Notes: generated from the letters alone by a model not told the origin. 64,000 nt of DNA from Pseudomonas mucoides (GCF_015461845.1 NZ_JACOPW010000001.1:868001-932000), one strand, 5' to 3'. Positions 26,932 through 39,068 are shown, counted from the stretch's first letter. Program-made: numbers and translations.

Positions 26932-29559
26932 TTAAGCCTTGGCTGCCGGACGCTTGTCTTCAACCGTCCACTTGCCGCCGTCGTAGTACGCCTTCCAGCC
27001 AGTCGGCTTACCGTCGACTTCTGTCTGCACATACTGCTCTTTGGTCTTGCGGCTGTAACGGATCACGGAAGGGAGACCGTCCGGATCTTTCTTCGGCGCT
27101 TCACAGAGGAAGTGGTACTTCGGATCGATCTCATCCTTGTGCGGCACAATTTCCATGACCAGCGGAGCACGAGTCTCGCGGTTTTTCGGGAATTGGCTGG
27201 CCGCCAGGAACAGGCCGGAAGCCCCGTCGCGCAGGATATAGGTGTCGTTGACCTTCTCGCATTTCAGCTCAGGCATCTTCACCGGGTCCATCTTCGGCGG
27301 CGCCGCGTCACCGCTCTTCAGCAGCTTGCGGGTGTTCTTGCAAGTCGGGTTGGTGCAACCGAAGAACTTGCCGAACCGGCCGGTCTTGAGCTGCATCTCG
27401 CTGCCGCACTTGTCACATTCCAGGCTCGGACCTTCATAGCCTTTGATGCGATAGGTGCCCTCTTCGATTTCGTAACCCGAGCAATCCGGGTTGTTACCGC
27501 AGATGTGCAGCTTGCGCTTCTCATCGAGCAGGTAAGCGTCCATCGCCGTGCTGCAGATCGGGCAGCGATGCTTGCCACGCAGCACCAGGGATTCCGATTC
27601 ACCCTCGTCGTCCGCGGCAATTTCATCACCCGGCACCAGGTTGACGGTGGCCTTGCAGCGTTCTTTCGGCGGCAGGCTGTAACCCGAGCAGCCGAGGAAC
27701 ACGCCAGTCGACGCCGTACGAATCTGCATTGGACGGCCGCAGGTCAGGCACGGAATGTCGGTCATGACCGGCTGGTTGGCACGCATGCCGTTTTCGGCGC
27801 TTTCGGCTACTTCGAGTTTTTTCTTGAAGTCACCGTAGAACTCGTCCAGCACGTTTTTCCAGTCACGTTCACCCTGGGCCACGTCATCGAGGTTCTCTTC
27901 CATGCCGGCGGTGAAGCCGTAGTCCATGAGGTTGGAGAAGCTCTCGGACAGACGCTCGGTGACGATGTCACCCATCTTTTCCGAATAGAAACGACGGTTG
28001 TGCAGCGCGACGTAGCCGCGGTCCTGGATGGTCGAAATGATCGCCGCGTAGGTCGAAGGACGACCGATGCCGCGTTTTTCCATTTCTTTAACCAGGCTTG
28101 CTTCCGAGTAACGTGCAGGCGGCTTGGTGAAGTGCTGGGTCGGATCAAGCTTGATCAGCTTCATCGCGTCGCCCTGAGCCATGTCTGGCAGCACGTCGTC
28201 ATCGCCCGGCTTGGCAATTTGCGGCATCACACGGGTGTAACCGTCGAACTTGAGGATGCGGCCCTTGGCACGCAGCTCGAAATCGCCGGCACCCACGGTG
28301 ACGGTGGTCGACAGGTATTGCGCCGGCAGCATCTGGCAGGCGAGGAACTGGCGCCAGATCAGCTCGTAGAGCCGCTCTGCATCACGCTCCATGCCCGACA
28401 GCTTGCTTGGCTCGGTGTTGGCGTCGGAGGGACGAATCGCTTCGTGAGCCTCTTGTGCGCCTTCCTTGCTACTGTAGACGTTCGGGGTTTCCGGCAGGTA
28501 CTTCTTGCCGAATTCGCCTTCGATATAAGTGCGCGCCATCGTCACGGCATCGGCCGAGAGGTTGGTGGAGTCGGTACGCATGTAAGTGATGTAGCCGGCT
28601 TCGTACAGACGCTGGGCCATCATCATGGTTTTCTTCACGCCGAAGCCCAGGCGGTTGCTCGCTGCCTGTTGCAGGGTGGACGTGATGAACGGAGCCGACG
28701 GCTTGCTGCTGGTCGGTTTGTCTTCGCGCTTGGCGATGCTGTAGCTGGAAGCTTTGAGCTTTTCCAGTGCAGCCATGGCCTGGGCTTCGTTAAGCGGCTT
28801 GAAGGCCTCGCCTTTCTCGCGCGCCACGTCAAAGCGCACAGTTGCGCCTTTGGCGGTGCCGAGGTCAGCGTGGACCTCCCAGTATTCTTCCGGATTGAAC
28901 GCGCGGATTTCGCGTTCGCGCTCAACCACCAGTTTTACCGCAACCGACTGCACGCGACCGGCGGACAGGCCACGGGCGATCTTGGCCCACAGCAGAGGCG
29001 AAACCATGTAACCCACCACGCGGTCGAGGAAACGACGCGCCTGCTGGGCATTTACACGGTCAATGTCCAGCTCGCCCGGCTTGGAGAAGGCTTCCTGAAT
29101 CGCCTTCTTGGTGATTTCGTTGAACACCACGCGCTTGTAGCGGCTGTCGTCACCACCGATGGCTTCGCGCAGGTGCCAGGCAATGGCTTCCCCCTCGCGG
29201 TCCAAGTCGGTTGCGAGATAGATGGTGTCAGCATCTTTGGCGAGCCGGCGCAGCTCTTCGATGACTTTTTCCTTGCCCGGGAGGATCTCGTACTTGGCTT
29301 TCCAGCCATGATCGGGATCGACACCCATGCGCGAGACCAGCTGCTTGCGCGCTTTCTCTTTCGGCGTGAGCACCGGACCTTCACCCGCGGCAGCCTTGCC
29401 GCGCTTGGCGGCTGGCTCTTTGCTGGCGCTAGCCGAACCGCTGGTGGGCAGGTCTCGGATATGGCCGATACTCGACTTCACCACGTATTGGTTACCCAGA
29501 TACTTGTTGATGGTCTTGGCCTTAGCCGGGGATTCCACAATGACCAGCGATTTGCCCAT
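26932..29559 (-). CDS. topA: DNA topoisomerase I
   Basis: 875-residue type IA topoisomerase that relaxes negative supercoils. The TOPRIM domain (1-150) starts [18 protein letters not shown] and includes [13 protein letters not shown] (metal-binding DxDxE region). The catalytic Tyr lies in [14 protein letters not shown] near 330. The C-terminal part has three Cys4 zinc ribbons ([17 protein letters not shown] and CDKCGSEM clusters, about 605-765) and then a zinc-ribbon-like tail. Family-typical length. It stands alone, flanked by the small DUF6586 gene downstream. Confidence 0.96.
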   Translation of the reverse strand: MGKSLVIVESPAKAKTINKYLGNQYVVKSSIGHIRDLPTSGSASASKEPAAKRGKAAAGEGPVLTPKEKARKQLVSRMGVDPDHGWKAKYEILPGKEKVIEELRRLAKDADTIYLATDLDREGEAIAWHLREAIGGDDSRYKRVVFNEITKKAIQEAFSKPGELDIDRVNAQQARRFLDRVVGYMVSPLLWAKIARGLSAGRVQSVAVKLVVEREREIRAFNPEEYWEVHADLGTAKGATVRFDVAREKGEAFKPLNEAQAMAALEKLKASSYSIAKREDKPTSSKPSAPFITSTLQQAASNRLGFGVKKTMMMAQRLYEAGYITYMRTDSTNLSADAVTMARTYIEGEFGKKYLPETPNVYSSKEGAQEAHEAIRPSDANTEPSKLSGMERDAERLYELIWRQFLACQMLPAQYLSTTVTVGAGDFELRAKGRILKFDGYTRVMPQIAKPGDDDVLPDMAQGDAMKLIKLDPTQHFTKPPARYSEASLVKEMEKRGIGRPSTYAAIISTIQDRGYVALHNRRFYSEKMGDIVTERLSESFSNLMDYGFTAGMEENLDDVAQGERDWKNVLDEFYGDFKKKLEVAESAENGMRANQPVMTDIPCLTCGRPMQIRTASTGVFLGCSGYSLPPKERCKATVNLVPGDEIAADDEGESESLVLRGKHRCPICSTAMDAYLLDEKRKLHICGNNPDCSGYEIEEGTYRIKGYEGPSLECDKCGSEMQLKTGRFGKFFGCTNPTCKNTRKLLKSGDAAPPKMDPVKMPELKCEKVNDTYILRDGASGLFLAASQFPKNRETRAPLVMEIVPHKDEIDPKYHFLCEAPKKDPDGLPSVIRYSRKTKEQYVQTEVDGKPTGWKAYYDGGKWTVEDKRPAAKA

Positions 29560-29679
29560 GGATCAGAAAATTCCTGAATTCTAGAAGTGAAAGGCGGTTG
29601 GCGCCTGACGCGGCACCGCTATATATAGTGGCTACAAGGTGAGGTCAAGCGCAGGGTTTTGCGCGCACTCAACTTATGG

Positions 29680-29910
29680 CTACGAAAAAAGGCTCGGTTC
29701 GGCTTGCACCAAAGCAAAGCGTGGCACCTGTTCGCCGTCAACTTCGACCGACTCCAGGAACATGCTCAAGGGACGCACCCAAAAGCCGTAATCGCCATAC
29801 AGGGCTTGGTAGAAGACCACTTCTTCTTCGGTTTCCGAATGCCGCGCGACACTGAATACGCGGTACTGCGGACCTTTGTAATGTTGGTAGAGCCCAGGTT
29901 GTATCGGCAT
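29680..29910 (-). CDS. DUF1653 domain-containing protein
   Basis: 76-residue protein. PGLYQHYKGPQYRVFSVARHSETEEEVVFYQALYGDYGFWVRPLSMFLE spans nearly the whole DUF1653 domain (small beta-barrel of unknown function). The ATG at 29910 has GAGGG 7 bases upstream; the longer frame needs a TTG at 29928. Next to fadA, separated by about 100 bases. No specific role can be stated. Confidence 0.85.
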   Translation of the reverse strand: MPIQPGLYQHYKGPQYRVFSVARHSETEEEVVFYQALYGDYGFWVRPLSMFLESVEVDGEQVPRFALVQAEPSLFS

Positions 29911-30009
29911 GGTTTGGCCCTCACTCAAATCTTTTCAAAATAAAAACAAAAATAATTTCAGAAAAACAAAAACCGGGGCACTTGGCCCCGGCTTCCGTCA
30001 ACGGATCGC

Positions 30010-31191
<1,182 letters not shown>

Positions 31192-31217
31192 TCACTCTCG
31201 CTCAAGTGTTGGGACGC

Positions 31218-33365
31218 TTAACCGAAGAACCGTTGGCCGGTTTTGGCCATTTCACGCAGTTTTGCGGTCGGGTGGTACAGCGCGCCCAAATCAGCGTACT
31301 GGTCAGCCAGGGCAACGAACTCGGCAACACCGATCGAATCGATGTAGCGCAGCGCACCGCCACGGAATGGAGGGAAACCAATACCGTAGACCAGACCCAT
31401 GTCGGCTTCGGCAGCGGTTTCGACGATGCCGTCTTCCAGGCAACGCACGGTTTCCAGGCACAGCGGGATCATCATCCAGTTGATGATGTCTTCGTCAGTG
31501 ACTTCGCGCTGCTCGTAAACGATCGGCTTGAGCACTTCCAGCACCGATGGGTCGGCGACTTTCTTCTGCTTGCCGCGCTTGTCAGTCTCGTAGGCGTAGA
31601 AGCCCTTGCCGTTCTTCTGGCCCAGGCGTTTGGCTTCGTAGAGCACGTCGATCGCGGTACGGCGGTCGTCTTTCATGCGGTCCGGGAAGCCCTCAGCCAT
31701 TACGTCACGACCGTGGTGACCGGTGTCGATGCCGACCACGTCCATCAGGTACGCCGGGCCCATTGGCCAGCCGAATTTTTCCATGACCTTGTCAATACGG
31801 ACGAAGTCCACACCGGCGCTGACCAGTTTGGCGAAACCGCCGAAGTACGGGAACAGTACACGGTTGACCAGGAAGCCCGGGCAGTCGTTAACGACGATCG
31901 GGTTCTTGCCCATTTTCTTGGCGTAGGCAACGGTGGTGGCAACAGCCAGCTCGCTGGACTTCTCGCCACGGATCACTTCAACCAGCGGCATCATGTGCAC
32001 AGGGTTGAAGAAGTGCATGCCGACGAAGTTTTCCGGACGCTTGAGGGCTTTTGCCAGCAAGGTGATGGAAATGGTCGAGGTGTTGGACGCGAGGATGGTG
32101 TCCTCTTTGACCTTGTCTTCGACTTCAGCCAGTACGGCTTGCTTGACCTTAGGATTTTCGACGACCGCTTCAACCACCAGGTCCACGTGACCGAAATCAC
32201 CGTAGGACAGGGTCGGACGAATGCCGTTGAGCACTTCAGCCATTTTTGCGGCGGTCATGCGACCTTTATCAACGCGGCCGACCAGCAGCTTGGCGGCTTC
32301 AGCCAGGCCTTGCTCGATGCCGTGCTCATTGATGTCCTTCATCAGGATCGGCGTCCCTTTGGAGGCCGACTGATAAGCGATACCGCCACCCATGATGCCG
32401 GCGCCCAATACGGCAGCCTGCTTCACGTCTTTGGCGATTTCGTCGTAGGCCTTGGCTTTTTTCTTCAGTTCCTGATCGTTCAGGAACAGACCGATCAAGC
32501 TCTGCGCGGCAGAGGTCTTGGCCAGTTTGACGAAACCGGCGGCTTCAACTTCCAGCGCTTTGTCGCGACCGAAGTTCGCGGCTTTCTGGATGGTCTTGAT
32601 CGCCTCAACCGGTGCCGGGTAGTTCGGGCCAGCCTGACCGGCTACGAAACCTTTGGCGGTTTCGAAAGCCATCATTTGTTCGATTGCGTTCAGCTTCAGC
32701 TTTTCCAGCTTCGGTTGACGCTTGGCCTTGTAGTCAAACTCGCCGGAGATGGCGCGTTTGATCAGTTCCAGGGCCGCTTCCTGCAGTTTCTCAGGGGCAA
32801 CCACTGCGTCCACTGCGCCGACTTTCAGCGCGTCTTCAGGACGGTTTTCTTTGCCTGCAGCAATCCACTCGATGGCGTTGTCGGCACCGATCAGGCGCGG
32901 CAGACGCACAGTGCCGCCGAAGCCCGGGTAGATGCCCAGCTTGACTTCCGGCAGACCGATCTTGGCCTTGGTGGACATGACGCGGTAGTCCGCCGCCAGG
33001 CACATCTCCAGACCGCCACCCAGGGCGATACCGTTGATCGCGGCGACAGTCGGGACGTTGAGGTCTTCGAAATCGCTGAAAATCTTGTTGGCTTCCAGAT
33101 TGCCAGCAACCAGCTCGGCATCAGGCAGCTTGAAATTTTCGACAAATTCGGTGATGTCGGCGCCGACGATGAACACGTCCTTGCCACTGCTGACGATCAC
33201 GCCCTTGATCGAAGCATCTGCCTTGATGGTGTCCACAGCCTGACGCAGTTCGTTCAGGGTTAGACGGTTGAACTTGTTGACGGACTCACCCTTGAGGTCG
33301 AATTTCAATTCGACGATGCCACTTTCAAGAGCCTTAACCGTGATGGCTTTACCTTCGTAAATCAT
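31218..33365 (-). CDS. fadB: Fatty-acid oxidation complex alpha subunit FadB
   Basis: 715-residue bifunctional enzyme. The N-terminal enoyl-CoA hydratase/isomerase domain (1-190) has [17 protein letters not shown] with the active-site Glu, and [20 protein letters not shown]. The Rossmann 3-hydroxyacyl-CoA dehydrogenase domain starts near 315 with [14 protein letters not shown], and has [15 protein letters not shown] (catalytic His near 450). Converts trans-2-enoyl-CoA to 3-ketoacyl-CoA and passes it to FadA. The second of two consecutive ATGs (33365) gives [10 protein letters not shown], the usual start. Confidence 0.96.
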   Translation of the reverse strand: MIYEGKAITVKALESGIVELKFDLKGESVNKFNRLTLNELRQAVDTIKADASIKGVIVSSGKDVFIVGADITEFVENFKLPDAELVAGNLEANKIFSDFEDLNVPTVAAINGIALGGGLEMCLAADYRVMSTKAKIGLPEVKLGIYPGFGGTVRLPRLIGADNAIEWIAAGKENRPEDALKVGAVDAVVAPEKLQEAALELIKRAISGEFDYKAKRQPKLEKLKLNAIEQMMAFETAKGFVAGQAGPNYPAPVEAIKTIQKAANFGRDKALEVEAAGFVKLAKTSAAQSLIGLFLNDQELKKKAKAYDEIAKDVKQAAVLGAGIMGGGIAYQSASKGTPILMKDINEHGIEQGLAEAAKLLVGRVDKGRMTAAKMAEVLNGIRPTLSYGDFGHVDLVVEAVVENPKVKQAVLAEVEDKVKEDTILASNTSTISITLLAKALKRPENFVGMHFFNPVHMMPLVEVIRGEKSSELAVATTVAYAKKMGKNPIVVNDCPGFLVNRVLFPYFGGFAKLVSAGVDFVRIDKVMEKFGWPMGPAYLMDVVGIDTGHHGRDVMAEGFPDRMKDDRRTAIDVLYEAKRLGQKNGKGFYAYETDKRGKQKKVADPSVLEVLKPIVYEQREVTDEDIINWMMIPLCLETVRCLEDGIVETAAEADMGLVYGIGFPPFRGGALRYIDSIGVAEFVALADQYADLGALYHPTAKLREMAKTGQRFFG

Positions 33366-33639
33366 CAACTGATCTCCACGATATGGAAGCTGAACAGTAC
33401 ACGTCGGACGCAGGCGAATGGCTCGGCAGGACGTTAAACGTCAATGCTACGCCAATCCACCCGGCACACCCTCCAACGCGATAGTCGGGATTCTGTAGGA
33501 GCGATCTGAAATACAAACGCTCAATTCATACGCCCGTTTGATTTGGGTACGCCACCTTCACGGAATTTCCGACAATTGTCAATCGCCCAAAATACGGGTT
33601 GAAACGCGACTTTGCGGTCACTTCCGTACTGCGAAGATC

Positions 33640-33853
33640 TTCAACACGCAGATGCATGTGAACTCATTCATAGAATCAATAGTTAGAAAAGTCGCCCTAA
33701 TTCGCTGCAGCCCGCGTTTAACAAGCTACGCTGGCATGAACCTGAAGAAAAAAGATGAACGCGCTGGGTGAATGTCCGGCGTAAGATCAGCCCTACAGCG
33801 AATTACCGGCCTGCCTGGCCAACCCCAGCCCGATGATGATGTCGGGCTTTTTA
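33640..33853 (+). ncRNA. Candidate small RNA ending at orphan terminator
   Basis: A good intrinsic terminator on + has no + strand gene before it: fadB upstream and the next gene are both minus-strand. The preceding 150-200 bases are less GC-rich, hold only a short frame (MNLKKKDERAG), and contain GC-rich segments able to fold. This pattern fits a trans-acting sRNA. The 5' end is a guess and no known family is recognised. Confidence 0.3.
33827..33853 (+). terminator. Orphan rho-independent terminator
   Basis: AGCCCGA, an 8-base loop, TCGGGCT, then TTTTTA. There is no T run in minus-strand orientation, so it acts on + only. Confidence 0.8.
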
Positions 33854-33904
33854 TTGCCTGTCTGTCAGACCCGTCGCGCCATTGCAGCGCGAAATATCCT
33901 TACT

Positions 33905-34342
33905 TTACGCCAGCGCTTTCAGCACCGCGTCAATGTCCTGCAAAACAGTCGCCTCGCCCTTCTCGCCCCAATACAAGGTAACCATTTGCTTGTCCGCCTC
34001 GATCTTGTAGACGTTGGCTGGCAATTTTTCAAAATGATTGAGCAACGCTCGATCCTCGCAAACCTCCTGCCACTGATTCACCCATACGCCTGGTGATTTT
34101 TGCCAGTAGCTCCAGCATGCAGGCTGATTGCCACGGCGTGGCCGATGGTACTGCGCACACGGGCTCGGCGGCTCCTGGCTCAGCCAGTGCGGCCATTCCT
34201 GAGGCGCCAGCTGCATGGCCAGGCCCATGCGTCGTGCCTCCATGCGCAGGGCCATGCGCCCGCTCTGACCACGTGACGGTCGCAACCATGCCAGCGGACT
34301 CAGCACCACCAGCAGGATTGACACCACTATCCAGACCGTCAT
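33905..34342 (-). CDS. Hypothetical membrane-anchored protein
   Basis: 145 residues with one N-terminal TM helix (MTVWIVVSILLVVLSPLAWL) followed by a basic stretch (RPSRGQSGRMALRMEARR), so the rest is probably cytoplasmic. There are three Trp-rich segments (WPHWLSQ, CWSYWQKS, WVNQWQEVCED) and a C-terminal KMVTLYW-like strand. It resembles a Pseudomonas conserved hypothetical (PA3016-like, by position). No function can be assigned. Divergent from the universal stress protein gene. Confidence 0.75.
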   Translation of the reverse strand: MTVWIVVSILLVVLSPLAWLRPSRGQSGRMALRMEARRMGLAMQLAPQEWPHWLSQEPPSPCAQYHRPRRGNQPACWSYWQKSPGVWVNQWQEVCEDRALLNHFEKLPANVYKIEADKQMVTLYWGEKGEATVLQDIDAVLKALA

Positions 34343-34446
34343 ATCTGTACTCCCGATTCTTGATGGGCGCTTTGGGTCACTCTGGAACCATTGCGCTTGA
34401 AACCAGCCATACTTACCAATATTGCAATCCTCAGGAGGAGCACCTC

Positions 34447-34884
34447 ATGCCCTACAACCATATTCTGGTCGCTGTAGATCTAACCGAAGAGTGCGACCCT
34501 GTAATCCACCGCGCTCGCGAGCTGGCGGTGAGCAACGGGGCGAAATTGTCCCTGGTGCACATTGTCGAGCCAATGGCCATGGCCTTTGGTGGCGACGTGC
34601 CGATGGACCTGTCACAACTGCAACAACAGCAGTTCGATCAGGCCAAGGAGCGCCTAGAGCGCCTGAAAGCCAAATACGCAGAGCTTGAAGGTGCCAACTG
34701 CCACCTGACCTATGGCCAGCCACGCCAGGAAATCCATCATTTCGCCAAGGAAAACCACTGCGACCTGATCGTGGTCGGCAGCCATGGCCGCCATGGCCTG
34801 GCGCTGCTGCTCGGGTCGACCGCCAATGATGTGCTGCACGGTGCACCTTGCGACGTACTGGCGGTACATCTGATCAAACGCTGA
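34447..34884 (+). CDS. Universal stress protein, UspA family
   Basis: 145-residue cytoplasmic USP. It starts with the strand YNHILVAVDLTEECDPVI and ends with VGSHGRHGLALLLGSTANDVL, matching the G-2x-G-9x-G-S/T-N ATP-binding motif (SHGRHG...GSTAN). UspA relatives protect against starvation and oxidative stress; the exact role is undefined. A very strong SD (AGGAGGAG) 6 bases before the ATG at 34447 fixes the start. Monocistronic, closed by an intrinsic terminator. Confidence 0.9.
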   Translation: MPYNHILVAVDLTEECDPVIHRARELAVSNGAKLSLVHIVEPMAMAFGGDVPMDLSQLQQQQFDQAKERLERLKAKYAELEGANCHLTYGQPRQEIHHFAKENHCDLIVVGSHGRHGLALLLGSTANDVLHGAPCDVLAVHLIKR

Positions 34885-34933
34885 AACGCTCCCACATTTG
34901 ATCTGCATCAGCCTGTAGCTCGCGTTACATATG

Positions 34934-34972
34934 AAAAGCCCGACGCTCATCACTGAACGCCGGGCTTTTTTT
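34934..34972. terminator. Terminator between usp and uup
   Basis: AAAAGCCCGACG and CGCCGGGCTTTTTTT form an imperfect stem with a 12-base loop. It serves the + strand stress protein gene and, less strongly, uup on -. Confidence 0.8.
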
Positions 34973-34985
34973 GTTACGGGATCAA

Positions 34986-36905
34986 TCAGGCATCCAGCTC
35001 GGCCCAGCGCTCGACCATCACGTCCAGCTCGGCCTGCAACTGCTCCAGCTGCGCAATCACCGCGGCCGTCTCGGCAGCAGGACGCTGATAGAAACCGGCA
35101 TCGGCCATTTGCGCTTCAACCGCCGTAATCTGCTGTTCCATGGCTTCGATCTGAGCCGGCAGCATTTCCAGCTCACGCTGATGCTTGTAGCTAAGCTTCT
35201 TCTTAGCCACCGGCGCTTCAGCAGCTGCAACGACAGGTGCTGCCTGCGCCGTTACAACCGCGGAGGTCAGGTCGGCCTTGCCGGATTTGCTCTCGGTCAC
35301 GCCCAGCAGGCGCGGCGAACCGCCCTGACGCAGCCAGTCCTGATAACCACCGACGTACTCGCGAACCTTGCCTTCACCTTCGAAGACCAGGGTGCTGGTG
35401 ACCACGTTGTCGAGGAATGCCCGGTCGTGACTGACCATCAGCACGGTGCCGTTGAAGGTCAGCAAGACCTCTTCCAGCAGTTCGAGGGTTTCAACATCGA
35501 GGTCGTTGGTCGGTTCGTCGAGGACCAGCAGGTTCGCCGGCTTGCTGAACAGCTTGGCCAGCAACAGACGGGCACGCTCACCACCGGACAGCGCCTTGAC
35601 CGGCGTGCGGGCACGCTGCGGGCTGAACAGGAAGTCACCGAGGTAGCTCAGCACGTGACGGCTCTGACCATCGATATCGATGAAGTCGCGACCTTCGGCC
35701 ACGTTGTCGATCACAGTCTTTTCCAGGTCCAGCTGATGGCGCAACTGGTCGAAATAGGCCACGTCGATGCGCGTCCCCTCTTCCACTGTGCCGCTGGTTG
35801 GTTGCAGACCACTGAGCATCAGCTTCAGCAGTGTGGTCTTGCCGGTACCGTTGGCGCCGAGCAGACCGATACGGTCGCCGCGCGTCAGGACCATCGAGAA
35901 ATCCTTGATCAGGAACGGGCCACCCGGGTGAGCAAAGCTCACGTTCTCGAGGACCATCACCTGCTTGCCGGACTTGTCAGCGGTGTCCAGCTGAATGTTG
36001 GCCTTGCCGGTGCGCTCACGGCGCTCGCTGCGCTCGACGCGCAAAGCCTTCAATGCGCGGACGCGGCCTTCATTACGGGTGCGACGGGCCTTGATGCCCT
36101 GGCGGATCCAGACTTCTTCCTGGGCCAGCTTCTTGTCAAACAGCGCGTTGGCGGTTTCTTCAGCGGCCAGCGAAGCTTCTTTGTGCACCAGGAAACTGGC
36201 GTAGTCACCGTTCCAGTCGATCAGGCCACCGCGGTCCAGTTCGAGGATGCGCGTCGCAAGGTTTTGCAGGAATGAACGGTCGTGCGTGATGAACAGCACG
36301 GCGCCCTGGAAATCCTTCAGCGCTTCTTCGAGCCAGGCAATGGCACCGATGTCCAGGTGGTTGGTCGGTTCGTCGAGCAGCAGCAGGTCCGGTTCGGAGA
36401 CCAGGGCCTGAGCCAGCAGGACGCGACGACGCCAGCCGCCGGACAATTCGGCGAGAGTCTTGTCGGCCGGCAACTGCAGACGGCTCAACGTACTGTCGAC
36501 CAGTTGCTGCAAACGCCAGCCATCGCGGGCTTCGAGGTCATGCTGGACGTGCATCAGTTTGTCCAGGTCGGCGTCGGTGACGATGTTCTGGCTCAGGTGG
36601 TGATACTGCGCGAGCAGCTCGCCCACACCGTCCAGGCCCTCGGCAACCACGTCGAACACGGTCCGCTCGTCGGCCACCGGCAATTCTTGCGGCAATTCGC
36701 CAATCTTGAGGCCAGGTGCACGCCAAACGGAGCCCTCGTCGGGCTTCTGGTCGCCCTTGACGAGCTTCATCATGCTGGACTTGCCAGTGCCGTTGCGGCC
36801 GATGATGCACACCCGCTCACCACGGGCGATCTGCCAGGACACCTTGTCCAACAACGGCATAGCGCCGAAAGCAAGGGACACATCGCTGAATTTGAGCAGG
36901 GTCAT
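34986..36905 (-). CDS. uup: ABC-F family ATPase (Uup-like)
   Basis: 639-residue soluble protein with two ABC domains and no TM segments. First domain: Walker A GRNGTGKSS (near 36), signature LSGGWRRRVLLAQAL, Walker B LLLLDEPTNHLD. The second: GANGTGKTT (near 355), LSGGERARLLLAKL, LLVLDEPTNDLD. A charged interdomain linker and a C-terminal coiled-coil of about 90 residues (EAMEQQITAVEAQ) match Uup, an ABC-F protein linked to ribosome function and DNA/branch-intermediate stability. The ATG at 36905 is preceded by GGAG; the longer frame (36932) is not. Confidence 0.88.
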   Translation of the reverse strand: MTLLKFSDVSLAFGAMPLLDKVSWQIARGERVCIIGRNGTGKSSMMKLVKGDQKPDEGSVWRAPGLKIGELPQELPVADERTVFDVVAEGLDGVGELLAQYHHLSQNIVTDADLDKLMHVQHDLEARDGWRLQQLVDSTLSRLQLPADKTLAELSGGWRRRVLLAQALVSEPDLLLLDEPTNHLDIGAIAWLEEALKDFQGAVLFITHDRSFLQNLATRILELDRGGLIDWNGDYASFLVHKEASLAAEETANALFDKKLAQEEVWIRQGIKARRTRNEGRVRALKALRVERSERRERTGKANIQLDTADKSGKQVMVLENVSFAHPGGPFLIKDFSMVLTRGDRIGLLGANGTGKTTLLKLMLSGLQPTSGTVEEGTRIDVAYFDQLRHQLDLEKTVIDNVAEGRDFIDIDGQSRHVLSYLGDFLFSPQRARTPVKALSGGERARLLLAKLFSKPANLLVLDEPTNDLDVETLELLEEVLLTFNGTVLMVSHDRAFLDNVVTSTLVFEGEGKVREYVGGYQDWLRQGGSPRLLGVTESKSGKADLTSAVVTAQAAPVVAAAEAPVAKKKLSYKHQRELEMLPAQIEAMEQQITAVEAQMADAGFYQRPAAETAAVIAQLEQLQAELDVMVERWAELDA

Positions 36906-37119
36906 GAGCTTCTCCAAAAACCGGGGGCGCATTCTACCTGACTTGAGGCTTCAGAAGGCCGGCAATTTCACTCTCGAAGCACTCTGCATAACAAATGTTA
37001 CGAACTTGGGCTGACAGGCCTGCAAAGCTTTCGCCCGTTGCTGGCAAAAGGCTAAGCTACAGATTATTCAGTGCAGGTAATCCCGCACTTGTCTCATGAT
37101 TTCTCTGCCCGGACGTCTC

Positions 37120-39048
37120 ATGCGCAGTCGCCTTTTCAGTCTTTTATCTTGCTTGCTACTTTCTGCTACTGCCGTTCAATCAGCGCAGGCAGTGGACCTG
37201 TCCACCCAGCGCCAATATTACGATGAAGCCAAGCGCGCCCTGGCCAAAGGCGATACCGGTCCTTACTTTCGCTACAGCCAGGCCCTCAGTGATTACCCGC
37301 TGGAGCCGTACCTGGCCTATGACGAGTTGACCGCCCGTCTAAAAACCGCCAGCAATGCCGAAATCGAGAAATTCCTCGCCGACCACGGTGACCTGCCGCA
37401 AGCCAACTGGATGAAATTGCGTTGGTTGCGCTGGCTGGCCGACCGTGGCGACTGGGCGACCTTCGTCAAGTATTACGATCCCAAGCTCAATTTCACCGAA
37501 CTGGACTGCCTGAATGCGCAGTATCAGATTGGCCACAACCAGAAGGCTGAAGGCTATGCCAACGCCAATAAGCTGTGGCTGACCGGCAAATCCCAGCCCG
37601 CCGCCTGCGACGCGTTGTTCGGGCAATGGGCTGCCGAAGGTCAACTGACCGAGCAAAAACGCTGGGAGCGCGCCAAGCTCGCCGCCCAGGCGCGCAATTA
37701 TCCACTGGCCAACAGCCTGGTTAACGGCCTGACCACCCTCGCCCCTCGCGGACGACTGCTGATCGATGTGGCGCAAAAGCCCGAGCTGCTCAACCAGCCT
37801 TCGCGCTTCACCCCGGCTGACGAACCGATGTCCGACGTGGTCAGCCTTGGCCTGCGCCGCCTGGCCAAGCAGGACCCGGACAAGGCCATGGACTTGCTCG
37901 ACGGTTATGCCAGCAGCATGCACTTCTCTCGCGATGAAAAAGTGGCGATCGCCCGGGAAATCGGCCTGACGCTGGCGCGACGCTATGACCCTCGTGCGCT
38001 TGATGTCATGACCAAGTACGACCCGGAACTGCGCGACAACACCGTGTCCGAATGGCGCCTGCGCCTGCTGCTTCGCCTGGCTCGCTGGGACGACGCCTAT
38101 CAGCTGTCTCGCCGCTTGCCACAGGACCTGGCGACCACCAACCGCTGGCGCTACTGGCAGGCCCGCGCCCTTGAGCTGGCGCAGCCACAAAACCCGGAAG
38201 CGCAGACGCTGTACAAGAGCCTTGCCCGCGAACGTGATTTCTATGGCTTCCTTGCCGCCGACCGCTCGCAGCTACCGTACTCGCTACTCAACAAACCGCT
38301 GGTACTCAGCCAGGCCACCATCAATAAGGTGCGCAATACGCCAGGTATACGTCGAGCACTGGAGTTCCACGCCCGCGGGCAGGTCGTCGACGGTCGCCGC
38401 GAGTGGTATTACGTCAGTCGTCACTTCAACCGTGACGAAATGGTCGCCCAGGCGAAACTGGCCTATGACCTGAAATGGTATTTCCCGGCGATCCGCACCA
38501 TCAGTCAGGCGCAGTACTGGGACGATCTGGACATCCGCTTCCCGATGGCCCACCGCGAAACCCTGGTCCGCGAAGCCAAAGTACGCGGCCTGCATTCCAG
38601 CTGGGTGTTCGCCATCACGCGCCAGGAAAGTGCTTTCATGGACGACGCCCGCTCAGGCGTCGGCGCCAGCGGCCTGATGCAACTGATGCCCGGCACCGCC
38701 AAGGAAACCGCACGCAAGTTCAGCATTCCGCTGGCCTCGCCGCAGCAAGTGATCGACCCGGACAAAAACATCCAGCTCGGCGCCGCGTACCTGAGCCAGG
38801 TCCATGCCCAGTTCAACGGCAACCGCGTCCTCGCCTCCGCCGCCTACAACGCCGGTCCCGGCCGCGTGCGCCAGTGGCTGCGCGGCGCAGACCACCTGAG
38901 CTTCGACGTCTGGGTGGAAAGCATCCCGTTCGACGAAACCCGTCAGTATGTGCAGAACGTGCTGTCGTATTCGGTGATCTACGGGCAGAAGCTCAACTCG
39001 CCACAGCCGCTGGTGGATTGGCATGAACGGTATTTTGATGATCAGTGA
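37120..39048 (+). CDS. slt: Soluble lytic murein transglycosylase Slt
   Basis: 642-residue periplasmic enzyme that cleaves peptidoglycan between MurNAc and GlcNAc forming 1,6-anhydro ends. The signal peptide is about 1-24 (LFSLLSCLLLSATAVQSAQA). It is followed by the long helical U/L superhelix (about 25-440) and a C-terminal lysozyme-like SLT domain: catalytic Glu in FAITRQESAFM, then GASGLMQLMPGTAK, and AYNAGPGRVRQWL. An in-frame ATG 24 bases upstream (37096) is possible. It stands alone and is followed by a bidirectional terminator. Confidence 0.92.
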   Translation: MRSRLFSLLSCLLLSATAVQSAQAVDLSTQRQYYDEAKRALAKGDTGPYFRYSQALSDYPLEPYLAYDELTARLKTASNAEIEKFLADHGDLPQANWMKLRWLRWLADRGDWATFVKYYDPKLNFTELDCLNAQYQIGHNQKAEGYANANKLWLTGKSQPAACDALFGQWAAEGQLTEQKRWERAKLAAQARNYPLANSLVNGLTTLAPRGRLLIDVAQKPELLNQPSRFTPADEPMSDVVSLGLRRLAKQDPDKAMDLLDGYASSMHFSRDEKVAIAREIGLTLARRYDPRALDVMTKYDPELRDNTVSEWRLRLLLRLARWDDAYQLSRRLPQDLATTNRWRYWQARALELAQPQNPEAQTLYKSLARERDFYGFLAADRSQLPYSLLNKPLVLSQATINKVRNTPGIRRALEFHARGQVVDGRREWYYVSRHFNRDEMVAQAKLAYDLKWYFPAIRTISQAQYWDDLDIRFPMAHRETLVREAKVRGLHSSWVFAITRQESAFMDDARSGVGASGLMQLMPGTAKETARKFSIPLASPQQVIDPDKNIQLGAAYLSQVHAQFNGNRVLASAAYNAGPGRVRQWLRGADHLSFDVWVESIPFDETRQYVQNVLSYSVIYGQKLNSPQPLVDWHERYFDDQ

Positions 39049-39068
39049 TCCCGTTTTGACCCACTGAC

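Larger units (their letters stand above)
33366..33904. other. fadB upstream intergenic region
   Basis: 539 bases without a convincing protein gene. It contains the fadB promoter (minus strand), a REP fragment (CTGTAGGAGCGATC at about 33493) and an orphan + strand terminator with a candidate sRNA (annotated separately). A 77-codon frame at 33538-33771 lacks a ribosome site and looks non-coding. Confidence 0.55.

Noticed and set aside
27112..29577. 821-codon + strand frame over topA
   Set aside because: Antisense shadow of topA; although nearly full length, its translation has no recognisable motif.
31206..33263. 685-codon + strand frame over fadB
   Set aside because: Antisense shadow of fadB with no family features.
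33514..33540. CAAAC...GTTTG upstream of fadB as a PsrA site
   Set aside because: The half-sites are 17 bases apart, whereas known PsrA sites have 2-4. fadBA may still be PsrA-controlled through another sequence.
33538..33771. 77-codon + strand frame in the fadB upstream gap
   Set aside because: No ribosome site, mixed composition and no similarity; the segment is better explained as non-coding or sRNA.
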